Notes under the pieces: generated by a model | Database searches by the model: none | What the model saw: the letters and a program-made list of their open reading frames with translations, nothing else | What the model was told of the DNA's origin: nothing | Made by a program: the position numbers and the translations under genes | Shown here: one piece after another, positions 1-10,862 of the stretch | Numbering within the stretch: position 1 is the first letter of the stretch | Layout of the letters: each line of letters starts with the position of its first letter | Assembly: GCA_030248215.1 (NCBI GenBank) | Contig: JASANG010000402.1 | Location: 149,886-213,885, forward strand | Source of the DNA: Enoplolaimus lenunculus | Taxonomy: Eukaryota > Nematoda > Enoplea > Enoplida > Thoracostomopsidae | Direction of reading: 5' to 3' | Length of the DNA stretch: 64,000 nucleotides

Positions 1-200
1 ACGGTGAGTCAACTTGACTCTCACCCGAAATAGGCTCTACGGCACTACAAAAATGAGTCAAATTCGACTCCTACAGAGTCAAGTTCGACAAACTTAGGCG
101 CACGTTTGACGCTGGCGGAGACGAATTTGGCTCAGTTTGTGTAGTCTCGTAGAGCCTATTTTGGAGAGAGTCAATTTGACTCACCACTTTTTTTGCAGTG
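1..200. repeat. MITE family 1 (GAGTCAA inverted repeats), left-truncated copy
   Basis: Palindrome-like element built of GTGAGTCAAATTGACTC arms around the phrase CGAAATAGGCTC, ending TTTTTGCAGTG. It reaches the window edge. Copies also at 16578 and 52786. It ends 33 bp before the first exon of the window. Confidence 0.8.
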
Positions 201-233
201 TAGTACTTTATTTAATCAAATTTTTGATTTCAG

Positions 234-1088
234 CGATCGTCAGATAATTGTGTCGCACCTCAACGTGGAAAACGGCAAACAAAACCAGATGCAACAGAAA
301 GTGTCTACAATATTGATGTGTTTACTGATGATGTCAGTGTTTTGGACGAAATTCCATTGCAAGAATACGCAAATGGTAAATTTACGACTATAATTATTGC
401 AAAAAAATATGACTAATGTAAAGAACATGGGCGGAACAGTATTATAATCATATTCCTAAGCTACGCCTAAGTATAAAAGCGTAAGTATGAGCATATTCCT
501 AAGCCTGAGCCTAAGCGTAAGCCTAAGCGTAAAAGAATGAGCATATTCCTAAGCCTAAGCTTAAGCTTAATCCTAAACCTAAGCGTAAGACTGAGCATAT
601 TCCTACTCCTAACCCAAGCCTAAGCTTATTTTCGACGCTTCCTGTAAGCTTTGCCCCCATTTAAAGCTTATACTTTTTCCTGGACTTAGATAAACTTTTC
701 AAAACTCAATCCTAACGCTAAACTTATACGGGAAGTGCACAACAGCTGGTTTAAGTCTTGGCTTAAGCTTAAATAAAGGCTTTGGTAATGCAAAGAATTT
801 ACAGCAAACGTTGAATTTTAACGAAACGCGAATAAAATTCGTTGACTTTAAACTTTTTCAGACGGCAGCCATCATTCAGTGCCAAATCCTGCGTTGGATT
901 TACCTCAACCGATGTTTGAATCCATATGGTCATCTCAACGACACGATCCTAGCATTTCTAACCAGCTCATTTGCATATCAACTCCATATCTGGCACTTAT
1001 AATTCTAACCGCTGTGACTGTGTTTGGTGTACTTTTTGCGTCTGTTTGTTATACGTTTCGATATTACGGTGGTAAACGAAAACTGTAA
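234..1088 (+). CDS. 3' end of a type I membrane protein, ZP/cuticlin-like C-terminus (partial)
   Basis: Two exons, 234-375 and 862-1088, join in phase (phase 1, split GAC codon) and give the last 122 residues of a protein whose start lies upstream of the window. Acceptors are TTTCAG and TTTTTCAG and the donor is GTAAAT. The segment begins with a Cys-containing stretch followed by RGKRQ, which fits the furin consensus R-x-K/R-R. An acidic, low-complexity stalk follows, then one hydrophobic segment (about YLALIILTAVTVFGVLFASV) and a short basic tail, YYGGKRKL. A furin site, a single membrane anchor and a tiny cytoplasmic tail are the usual C-terminal layout of nematode ZP-domain proteins such as cuticlins, which are cut and released to build cuticle or apical matrix. 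The ZP domain itself is outside the window, so the family call is inference; other cleaved type I receptors are possible. The 486-bp intron carries a TTAGGC-type MITE. Confidence 0.6.
416..645 (-). repeat. TTAGGC-bearing MITE family 4 (reverse)
   Basis: Starts with AATGTAAAGAACATGGGCGG and runs through degenerate CCTAAG units. Lies in the intron of the ZP-like gene. Confidence 0.7.
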
Positions 1089-1139
1089 ACATTTAGGAAT
1101 TAAACGAAATCATTGAACCGCTGTGAGTTGTACAAAATT

Positions 1140-2263
1140 AGGGTGGCGCTATACTTTTGATGACGTAAGTATACTTACCTGTAGTGACCCGAATAAGGGG
1201 GGGTGGTAATAAGATAGGGTTCCCCATTTTGAGTCCTAATCAACAGGAATCAGTATCCCTAATGAGAATCCGTAAGAGGATAGAGTCCCTAAACCCTAAT
1301 TAGAGAGTCCATAAATCTCAATTATTTCTAATTGTAGTGCATAAATGACTCCAGGACCAAATATAGTTGAGTTCTAACCTTTAAAGCATACTTAAAGTTT
1401 TTAAAGTACATTCCTAAGTATAACCTTGCATTATCGCTCAAGCTCTCGACACAAGACAAATAAACGTTTAATTCAACGCATAGTTGCAGTACCGAATATA
1501 TATCAGTAAGGAAGGGCGGCAGAGGGCGGGTTAAAAATAAATAACATTCAGTAACCAAATAATAAGGGGGGTGGTACCCTCTGGAGAGGCCAAATAAATA
1601 TCAGTCCCCCACTTATTCGGCTCACAACAGTACGTATAGTGAAGAAACCAACAGAAGTTGAAGTATAAAAGTTAAAAATATTTTTTACTGCCTAAACAGA
1701 CAAGGCGTGCAAATAATCCTTGGGCTTCTGAATATTTTTGACTCAAAAATAGCTTCTCCATCATTTTTGTTTTGAGATTTTTGATCAATTTTGCCATTTT
1801 GATTTTTTACTTAATATATAATAAATAAATTTCTAGTATTTCTATATTAATAACGAAAACAGACATCAATTTTCACCGGAGTACAACCAGACGTCTGCCT
1901 TTAGGTATTCCGGCGAAAATCATTTTGCAGCTCTGGTACAATTTTTGCTTGAGGTTCCGTCAATTTTGGAAGTGAAATTTCCAACTTCGATAAAATTTGC
2001 ATCGTTCGGCGCGTTTGGTTGTAACAAATTGTGCTTTAATTCATGCAAGATTTGCTCCGGCTTGTTTCACATTAAGCAAATTTTGCTCCAGCATGTTTCA
2101 CCTCCGGTTGCACCCTGCCAGAAAGGAATAACCTGCTACACCGCTAAACACGAACAAAAAATGGTTCCAGAGGCCGATGTTTAACCGTTACACAGCTCAT
2201 ATACTGTGACGAAGTTCACTAGAAGACACTAAAGCTGTAAGTGAGAAAGTAGAGCGCCACCCT
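1140..2263. repeat. Candidate nested TIR element, family 9 (AGGGTGGCGCTATAC ends)
   Basis: AGGGTGGCGCTATAC at 1140-1154 faces rc AGGGTGGCGCTCTAC at 2249-2263 (14 of 15 match). The interval holds a complete family 2 MITE and an AT-rich filler ending in a family 5 terminus near 2118. It could also be two solo ends. Confidence 0.4.
1179..1632. repeat. MITE family 2 (CTGTAGTGACCCGAATAA ends)
   Basis: CTGTAGTGACCCGAATAAGG at the left and TTATTCGGCTCACAACAG at the right. Inside are runs of AGTCCCTAATNAGAGTCC and a 'GGTACCCTCTGGAGAGGCC' box shared by four copies. Confidence 0.8.
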
Positions 2264-2534
2264 TAGTCCAGTGACATTAAACTGTATTTCATATTTTGTA
2301 AACCAACACTAAAAGTGTAATAAACCAGTAATTGTTACAAACTAGATTTAGACCGCTCTTTAGCCAAAACGCGGACACAGTGCTTTAATATATACTTTCA
2401 CAAAAACGAAAAAAATACTCAAACATAAACATATTTATGTGACAATTGTAGCCATTCTCATCCCATGCATATTTTCAGAAATGCTGACACGAATCAGGAC
2501 CACACTCTATTTATAGCTCTGTGTGACAAATAGG

Positions 2535-2712
2535 GCCCATGTTACTATAAGGGGCATCCAGGTTTCTGGTGGGTCTATAAATGAGTAGTTTTGGATTCTT
2601 GATTACATTTCTTTTGCTTAGGCATAGGCTTAGGAACACATTTTTGCAACACTTAGGCTTCTAGGCTTAGACATACGCGTAACTGTTACGCCCCTAAAAA
2701 TAAAATTGGCCT
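2535..2712 (+). repeat. TTAGGC-bearing MITE family 3
   Basis: GGCCCATGTTACTATAAGGG at the left, GTTACGCCCCTAAAAATAAA and TTGGCC at the right; TTAGGC-like units in the middle. Confidence 0.75.
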
Positions 2713-2789
2713 CAAATAGGATGAATACGAAATCCAGCTATTCCATAAGCCGATACCCAATGACGGATTAGTATTGCTTTTACTTAGCC

Positions 2790-3099
2790 AGAAAGGTACA
2801 ACCGGATGTGAAGAATACCGAAGCCGGAGGTGAAAAATAGAGTAGTTAACACAATGTTTAATTTGCCAATTTTAGCAAATAATTTTAACGTAGGGCGAAA
2901 AAATTTGGATTTACGCTTATGTGTTCGGTCAATCTCGACAACTTTCCAATAAAAAATGTAATAAAAAGTTAAAACCAAAATTACACAACGATACACTTTT
3001 CGGAAAACTGCATGGAAAATTTCATTACCGCAATTGCCCTAACCCCCTTCAAAATTCTATGGGAGCCGGAATCGAAGGTAAACTTCCGGTTGCACCCTG
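2790..3099. repeat. MITE family 5 (CAGGGTGCAACCGG ends)
   Basis: AAGGTACAACCGGATGTGAA at the left and CTTCCGGTTGCACCCTG at the right, about 310 bp, AT-rich core. Further ends of the family at 2101-2118, 14275-14291 and 14625-14642. Confidence 0.7.
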
Positions 3100-5311
3100 T
3101 TAGCAACCGACACCCGCAGTAGTTTATCTTTCTTGCGCTTACCGATTTTCTACAAGTGCATAGCCGACATACCATTAGCCTAGCAATTATCATGATTGCA
3201 AAATGTCAAGCGTACCACTATACCTACTAAACCACTAAGAGAGTATAGCAAAACCAGAAAAGAACAAGACCGCGACTACTCAGCCTAGCTCAAATCTCGG
3301 AAAATTGTCACTCTACAATAACTTAAATAATTTTGATGCTTGCTACACATTGGCTCCAACAAAATGTATCAACAAACGAACCTGGTAACTATTCCTCCTT
3401 TTACATTTAACACAACTGTTATTCACTGAATGGTGCGCAATAAACAAACAAACAAACGAACAAACAAATAAACAATAAAAAATAAACAAATAAGCATCAT
3501 ATTTAACAAAACGACAATAGCCAATGGTTTTAAACAATTGCATACTATGATCGCAGCCCCTCCATCACATTAGATGCTAGTTCACCATTACTGAAGGCGT
3601 ATCCAACCAATCAGCGGAACATAAAAGCAAACGGTTACAAACAAAAATTTAGTAGCAAACAACCTTGAGTTCCTTAATACATTCATTTTGAAAATAAACC
3701 TTTTCCCAGTAGAAAACCAACTCAGTCACCACTGTTACGGCGGTAGGTAAAATTTCACCTTCCTCGGTTCATTTCATTTTAACATATATATTTTTACCAC
3801 CCCATTGTGTGTAACAATACAGTCAGAAACGAAAAGCCATAAGCAATTATTGTAAAGCAAACACGGAAAATGCATCCATCATGCAACTCCTACAAGTTAT
3901 TAATAGGCAGACGACTTCTAGACGAGAATATGCAACGCACATATTACATATACCTATCTGTACTTGTTTCCGTTCCCAACACACATGACTGGTTTAATAG
4001 GTTGAATAAACCACACGGAGGCTTTGGCTTACACTCAACCTAAGCCTAATCGTCAACCTAAATAGGAAAAAATAAACATTAGTATTGGGAAAACTTTTGC
4101 ATTCTATCAACTTAACACTAGCGTGGGGCGTAAACTGTAGTACAACACACCGCTAGAAGAAAAACAGAAAAATGCGACGGATGTTGGTTGCACACTTGGA
4201 AACCAGCCGTAACGGGCGTTAATTGCATATTCTTGTTTAATGACATCATCGACATCTGGTGCATCAAAATGTTAATATCCATTACAAGAGTGTACTATCA
4301 TAGTATAAACGAAATTGTACAATCATTTGGGTATATAAAATGCAAAATAATTAAATTTTCATAAATGAAAACAACAGAGCAAAATGAAGCGTTTCAACAA
4401 CGGTTTAGACTGAACGATTGTACGAAGCGTGGCGTGCCAAGAGGAACGCAGTCCCAAAGTCGATTAGTATTTGCTTACCTTTCTAATCTCATTTAGTTAA
4501 CAAACTTAAACAAAACTAAAAAACTATTGACCGTCGTGATTTTTGAACGACTGCTATAGGATAGCATTAGATTTCAGACTATTTCTTGACTAGGCTTACG
4601 CTTACGATGTACACTTTATTTTGTACGATTAAGCTTTAGACTTATGAATATGATTAATTCAGTGGTATGGCGCTATTAGTAACTTTGGACCAAACTGGCA
4701 ATATTCCAACGTTTTACTACTAATTTCAGTTCACACAAAACAGCTTCAAAGTAATTGTGTTTAAAATTTTAACTACGCTTATAATGAACCATATGTTATG
4801 TTTGGAAAATGTATCAAATTAATATCAAACCATACAGGTGTGACGTGTGTAACATTTCCACTGTGAAAAATGTACCTGGATACTTCAAGAACTAAATGCT
4901 CTCTTTTGATCATTTATGATACTGCAAACAAAAACATTAAAACCAAGTTAAACAAGTTAAACCACAAAAAGCCTTAAACTATTTTGTACGAGTCAGTGTC
5001 ATAATAAACATATCAGTAACAAATTTTAACCCGAGACTAATACAGCCTTCCTCCATCTGGCCAACAAAATGCCAAAATGTTTTCAGCCAAAACAAAAATT
5101 TTAAACAACATTTACCGTTCACCAAATATCCAAAACCCCCATTTCAACCTCGAGCAAAAAAACAAACGTCGCTAAAAAATTTCCAACCCAAACGATAACA
5201 AACTTACAAATTTAATATTCTCAAGTAGCGTCCTAAATTTCTACCAGGGTCACTATTACATCTTCAAATACCCACATTCATGTTTACCTGCGCCCCGCAC
5301 CGATGAGCTTT
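3100..5311. other. Gene-free stretch, 3' flank of the hnRNP gene
   Basis: AT-rich unique-looking DNA with A-rich CAAACAAACAAA runs near 3440-3490 and a fragment of a TTACGC-type element near 4590. No exon with paired splice sites was found on either strand. Confidence 0.5.
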
Positions 5312-8300
5312 TCAACGTTTTCCACCCCCATATCCTAGCGACCGCAATACCAGTTCAAGACGTTTTCGATCTCCAAGTGACAACGACAGTTCTGCAAATT
5401 CCGGTTGACCCAACGAAGCAAGAACTTCTGAAGAAAAACATCTACTAACACTAAAAGCATATAAGTTTGCTTATCGTTATTTAATACTTCTGTGTGTAAA
5501 CGCCAAACCAACCGAGCGAAAAATTAATAAATTCATCTAAGCAAGTTTAAAAAATAAAAAAATTCGACATACTGAAAATACTCTAGAAATGCCTCTATGC
5601 GTTTTGACTATTTTATTGCCTTTCAGTGCCGCCAAGCATCGTTTGTCAATTGCCGTATGACGCCGGCCAATAGCCTCGCAAGCCAATATATAAATAAATT
5701 TTTTGTAGCGGACGACAAGTATAACGCCAATCATATAAGACCACAAAGAATAACCATAACACGCTTAATTTTATATAGCTTAAAATTGAGGGCTATCAAT
5801 TTCACAGCTTTGTAAAGATTTTGATATCTATTAAACTTAAGAAAAATCTCCTTCATCTTATAAAATACTAAAAATCTCTTCATTTTATAAAATACTAAAC
5901 TAACCTGGATTCAGCAAATTTTCACGCCGCAGTGTTTCAACAGCTTCGGGAGTGACATTTGCACCTTCGAGCTTCGTTAGGAATGCGTGTTCCATATCAG
6001 CAGCGTTTCGGACACCAAATCCGGCACCAGGGGATACTGACATCAATTCACGAGGCTGGTGCGGTCCACCGTTCATCGTTCCAGGTTCGCCTGCAAAAAA
6101 CAAATAGTTGGATAAGCATTACGGCTACAAATCATTTCACGTGGTACAGTGATCGGCTGCTAAGTTCATTCCCCCTCTATGACCACCCATAAGTATATGA
6201 CCTATAGTCTCGCTCGAACCGATATAGCAGGTATCATTAGTCTGCAACAGGCTTTCAAAAAATTTTAGTAAGAGTTCCACTAAACAGTTAAAATGCTAGC
6301 TTTAGCATGAAGTATTAGATGAGAATCCAAAAGTCTTCAGTTCAAGACAAGACAGTACACCCAAAAAGTTTTAGTTTCACTTGGCCCAAACATTTAGGTG
6401 GTGTACGCGTGTTACTGCGCAAGTTGCATCCGGAAAAGTAATTAATCAAACAAGTACGCACCTTGAATTTGAACACCACCTCTATTCGGCTTCATCAATG
6501 ATTGCGGACCGCTGTTATAGTATGCGGCAACTTGTTGCAAAAGCGACGGCCGACCAGCTGCTTTACTATCAGCTAAACACAAGCAATAAACAACCAAAAA
6601 ATAACAATAAACACATCAAAAAAAGCTAAGCATCTGTTTTTTAAAAAATTTAACAAATTTCTTTTTCCACCAGAAAAATAGACAATTAGAACTACACTTA
6701 AAACTAAGTCGCAATTAAAATTCTCAAGGTACATTCCAAAAGCTATTATGTGCTAATAAAGACAAAACCAAAATAAATCAAAGTTAGTCAACAACTTACC
6801 CACACCTCCCATTGAAGTCCGACCTCCAACCGTACTGCGCTCAGGTTTTGGCCCTAAGCCGGCAGGGCCCGGTCCAAACGGCGGCGGGCATCCATACCCC
6901 ATGTCAGCCTCAGCCATCATCCCAGTCGGACCGCGGGTTTGATAATGCTGTGGATAATGATGCATCACCGGGCCTTGTCTTCCTATTCTGGCTGGCGGCA
7001 ATTGCTGAGGCCTACCCAGCGGTCCTACCCCTCCTACCAAATCTCGCTGAAACGCCGCCATTTGTTGCAAATATTGTTGTTGTTGCTGCTGATGTTGCTG
7101 GTGTTGTTGTTGCTGTTGATGTTCGACTGCAGCTTGTGCCAACTGTGGTGGCATATTGCGATTGATGTGCCCAACTTGATCACCCATACCCATTCGTTGA
7201 TACATCGCGACAAGCTCGGCGTGCTGTGATTCATACTCGCGTAATTGGGCGTCTCGTTGGCTCGCTTCAAGTTTCAGCAGTTCGTCTTTGGCCAAAAATT
7301 TCTTACACGCAACTTCGCCGCCTTTTGGTGCGTGATTGCGACGACCTACAAAAAAGCAAAGCTGATAATTGCACATAGCCGATAACAAATGACTTTGAAT
7401 GCCCTTCTCAATTGTGCAGCACCCATACCACCAGCTAGTAATAGGTTTTGAAACATAGACTAATGCACCTGCAGATCTCAAACATTTTTGTGATAATTAC
7501 AACTGTTTAACTGCACAATAGCGCTAAGTTACAAGAGCTATTTCCAACTGAATATAGGTGCTACAAAAATTTGCAAACAACGTTCTTAACACCACCACCT
7601 CGGCCGCTTTCGCGTCGGGTTTATAAATAGCGATGTACTTATTAAATTAAGACTTGCAAATTTTTCCTGCTTCAAATTTTACTTTCATACAGAACACCAA
7701 ACGTAAACTACGGTACTACACATGTGAATACTTAACTGCAGAAAAAGCATCCTCATACACAAGTATTAAACCGAGTTTCATTACTCATAATTTTATCAAC
7801 AGAATCATAATCATCGAACGTAATCATTGCAAATTTTCGTGGCCGTCCATCACGGTCTTTCGCAATTGAAACGTCTTCAATCGTTCCAAATTTTGAAAAG
7901 TATTCTCTAAAAGCAAAATGATCAAATAATTTCATCAGAAATAGACAAAATAAAAACTGACAAACAAACAAAATCAAAACAAACAGAAGTCCAAGTTAAT
8001 ATGTTATGCGACAAATTCAATTGGCAAAATTATAAAAATCGCAATTCATACATAAAATTGCTAAGAAACCAGGTTGCAGAGATGGGAGTCTCGGTAAGTC
8101 TCGGTATTCGGCAAGGTTCGGCCTTGGTTTTGAATCTCAGTGGTTCGTAACCGAGACCCAAAACCGAGGAGTCGAGATGCAAACGAATTCTAGCCGAACC
8201 CTTGTGTTTACTTGAGTTTCAGTATAGCTGTACGGTGACGACCAAAAATTGACCGAGACTTTTCATCGTTGGTCTTGGCCTCCGGTTTTATTCGAAGCCG

Positions 8301-9629
8301 CCCCGGCAAGGGTGCGCATATTTATGGTACAAAAGAGTGATAATGCCTACAACACTGTAGACTTATATTTTTCACAAAATAACGCAGAAATGTTTCGTAG
8401 TATAGCTTAACATTATGTTTTCTGATACCGAGTAATACCGGAGCTGAATAGTAAAGCATTCGGCCAGAACCGAAGTAGGATACTTGGTGCATATTTCGAC
8501 AAAAATTAAAAAGTCTACAAAACTTAAACACACCAATTGAGTAATTATTTGCTGTAATCTTGTCCCGTGCTCTCCAATGTTTGTAACACCTATCACCTGT
8601 TTAATTTCAAAACTTATCGCTAAATAGCGACAGATGTTATAGCCATTTGAATATATGGGCCTTGGCCCAGACAAATAGAATTAAAATTAAAATTTCAAAA
8701 TCCTGTTTCAAATTGAAAGTGCAATCGGAATCGTAACTCATTTTGAATCGGAATTCTACTCGAAATCGGAACTCCGACTACACCCTGTTTAGCGGCATCG
8801 TGCAGCTAAAGCTTACCAGCAATATTTCTTCACATATCTAGTATATATCCTATTTCTTCACATATCTAGTATATATCCACTTACTTCAATCCTTCCGCCG
8901 TATGCCCCCTCAATCCGCTAACAAACAACGTTTTTGACGTATAAATATTCTCAGGGCGTTCCATATTGAGTACGCGTTTAACAATTAGATCCGAATCTTT
9001 CAACTTATGTGGGCGTCGTTTCATCACAAGTTCAACATCGGCAGGCGATTTATAACGAACAAAGCCAAACCCGCGCGAGCGGCCGCTTTTTGGATCGTTT
9101 ACTATATAGTGATCTGTGATCTATAACAGTATTTTTAATTGTTACTCGTACATTTATGTGCAACAACTTACAACACCTTTGGCACTAGTGTCATAAACGC
9201 TTGGTTTTTGGCAGTCCTATCGCTCCTAAAGCTATCAACATAGCAATTTCCTTTAGCTTCTCTTGGAAAAGCACTGCTAAATTAGAAAAAAAACAAAAGT
9301 AAATAACAAAACCATGTGCACGGGCAGTTAATTTGAAAGGCAGAGAAATAGGCATGATATTTTAGGAAAAGGAAGAATCAGGTTAGCGATGACTATTTCT
9401 AACATAGCTTTTGGAGCTAGGGGCAAAATTCTTAAAACCAACATTAACTGCCCGCCCCTCAACCCGACTTAGTCTGTGCTGGGTGGCTCCGGCGCTCATA
9501 ACTGACATAGTTCTCAAAAGCGTACTTCACCAAATTGCGCAAAATACTCTTCGAGCATTGTTTTCGTTGTGTTTCGAGGCAAATTGCCAACGTATACTTT
9601 ACGCGGATCATCCTAAAAATACTAATATG

Positions 9630-9660
<31 letters not shown>

Positions 9661-10128
9661 TAATGATTAATATTATTATTGCAAATATTATACGTGTACT
9701 AAACCATTTGACTTCACTAAATTCTAAAATTAACTTGTCATTGAATTTTGAACTGAGACAAAACACGCTTAAAACGGGGTGGCACAGATAAAAAATGCAA
9801 CTGGTATTAATGAATTCTTTACTGCACAGGATGTTTCCAACTGGGCGACTCAATTGCATACTCTTCGAACCATCTCCCACTCTAAGCATTCAGAGGAGTT
9901 GCGTAGCTAAAAGGAATTTAGTTAAGCTTATGTGATTAAACAAATATTCATGCTTAAACTTAAAGCTCCAGATTTTTTTCGGGACCCATTACATATATAC
10001 AAACTAGGAATAAACACCAGGAAACGCACCATTGATTTTTTATCAGGAGACGCAGATGCCTCTGCATGTCTCGGAGGAGGTGGTGCGCGTGACGGGAATG
10101 TATACGATGCACCATACTCTGGATACAT
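5312..10128 (-). CDS. hnRNP A/B-type RNA-binding protein, two RRMs plus Q-rich tail (complete)
   Basis: Seven exons on the minus strand (10030-10128, 9526-9612, 8885-9120, 7785-7906, 6800-7345, 5905-6090, 5312-5391) have matching phases and add up to 1356 nt, 451 residues plus a stop. RRM1 (about 37-113) has RNP2 KVYVGNL and a textbook RNP1, RGFGFVRY (78-85). RRM2 (about 126-200) has RNP2 LFVSGL and RNP1 RKFAMITF, followed by FDDYDSVDKI, a hallmark of the hnRNP A/B second RRM. The linker RPHKLKDSDLIVKR matches the hnRNP A layout. A charged helix follows, then a Q/H-rich run near 257-282, Pro/Gly/Met-rich sequence and an unfamiliar C-terminus ending YGGGKR. Such proteins bind nuclear pre-mRNA and act in splicing and transport. 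RRM2 RNP1 lacks the usual glycine and one aromatic (M168), so its RNA contacts may be altered. The start is the first ATG after an acceptor-like tract. Squid/HRP-1-like versus a divergent subfamily cannot be settled by eye. Confidence 0.88.
8077..8314. repeat. GTCTCGGT-rich element (family 8)
   Basis: CAGAGATGGGAGTCTCGG to CCCCGGCAAGGGTGCGC, with repeated AACCGAGAC boxes. In intron 3 of the hnRNP gene. Relatives at 35729 and 36340. Confidence 0.6.
9625..9662. repeat. (ATT)n microsatellite
   Basis: Run of ATT triplets directly upstream of an hnRNP exon (minus strand), in intron 1. Confidence 0.9.
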
Positions 10129-10142
10129 TGGAATCTGCAAAG
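10129..10142 (-). promoter_or_regulatory. Acceptor-like tract just before the hnRNP start codon (possible SL trans-splice site)
   Basis: On the minus strand the sequence reads CTTTGCAG followed by ATTCCA and then the ATG at 10128-10126. An acceptor 6 nt before the initiator is typical of spliced leader addition in nematodes. It could instead be a cis acceptor of a 5' UTR intron. No spliced leader gene was seen in the window. Confidence 0.4.
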
Positions 10143-10374
10143 ATACCAAAGTTACAACAATACATGTCGAATAAAGCTTTTTACTTTCATTCTGTGCATG
10201 CGGATGCATGGAGTTAAATGAAACCTCATTCTAATGCTTCAAATCGGTAAAACGTTAATGCATATGTAGTGCCTTCATATGCAAAAGCGATAAAAACATG
10301 GAAGAACCAAGATACATGTGTGTTGGGGTTCTTGTGACGCATAAAAACAGAAAACTCAGCAGTTGATTGTGAGG

Positions 10375-10420
10375 CGGCGTGGCACAGTGGCAGCGCGTTG
10401 GACTGATCAAGACTCGAAAT
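10375..10420 (+). repeat. tRNA-derived repeat fragment
   Basis: GGCGTGGCACAGTGGCAGCG resembles a tRNA box A region. The upstream 150 bp (CATATGTAGTGCCTTCATAT and following) recurs before a similar tRNA-like segment at 18868 and once more at 18505-18660. Confidence 0.5.
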
Positions 10421-10781
10421 AGGTTCCGTCTCAATGTTGCCGTTCACTGCAATCCACATGTGTGACATTTTCAAGTCAACTGGCAATACATGTTAAACAT
10501 TAATTAATAACCGCCGAACGATTACTTGTTTTGACCCGCGGAAAAATTGTCTTCCCATATGGGACCCATACCCAAATTCTGGATTGGCGTAATCTTGCTA
10601 AAATATAAGTCAAATATATGTGGTTTAGATAACCTAAACAAAACCACTATAAACAAAAACATTCTCAATAGTCAATGGTGTAAGCATGTGAAACATGCTT
10701 GTCCTGGTGCGTATGTAATAAATGCAATGCACATTGTGTTATACAGTCGACACATATAGTCGACGAGAAATGCAGTTGTAG

Positions 10782-10862
10782 AGGCGGGCTACGTGGCGCA
10801 GTGGTCGAGTGCTCGCTTAAGGATCCATAGGCTGAGAGTTCGATCCCCGCTCTAGCCCGCTT
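10782..10862 (+). repeat. tRNA-like element with complete acceptor stem
   Basis: A perfect 7-bp stem GCGGGCT/AGCCCGC encloses a box A-like GTGGCGCAGTGGTCGAGTG and box B GAGTTCGATCC, and is followed by TTTT. The D and T arms are irregular and the spacing is wrong for a canonical tRNA, so it is probably a tRNA-derived (Leu-like) SINE head. An inverted relative is at 19438. Confidence 0.6.

Noticed and set aside
6812-7229. Plus-strand frames of 96-117 codons
   Set aside because: Shadows of the glutamine-rich hnRNP exon on the other strand.
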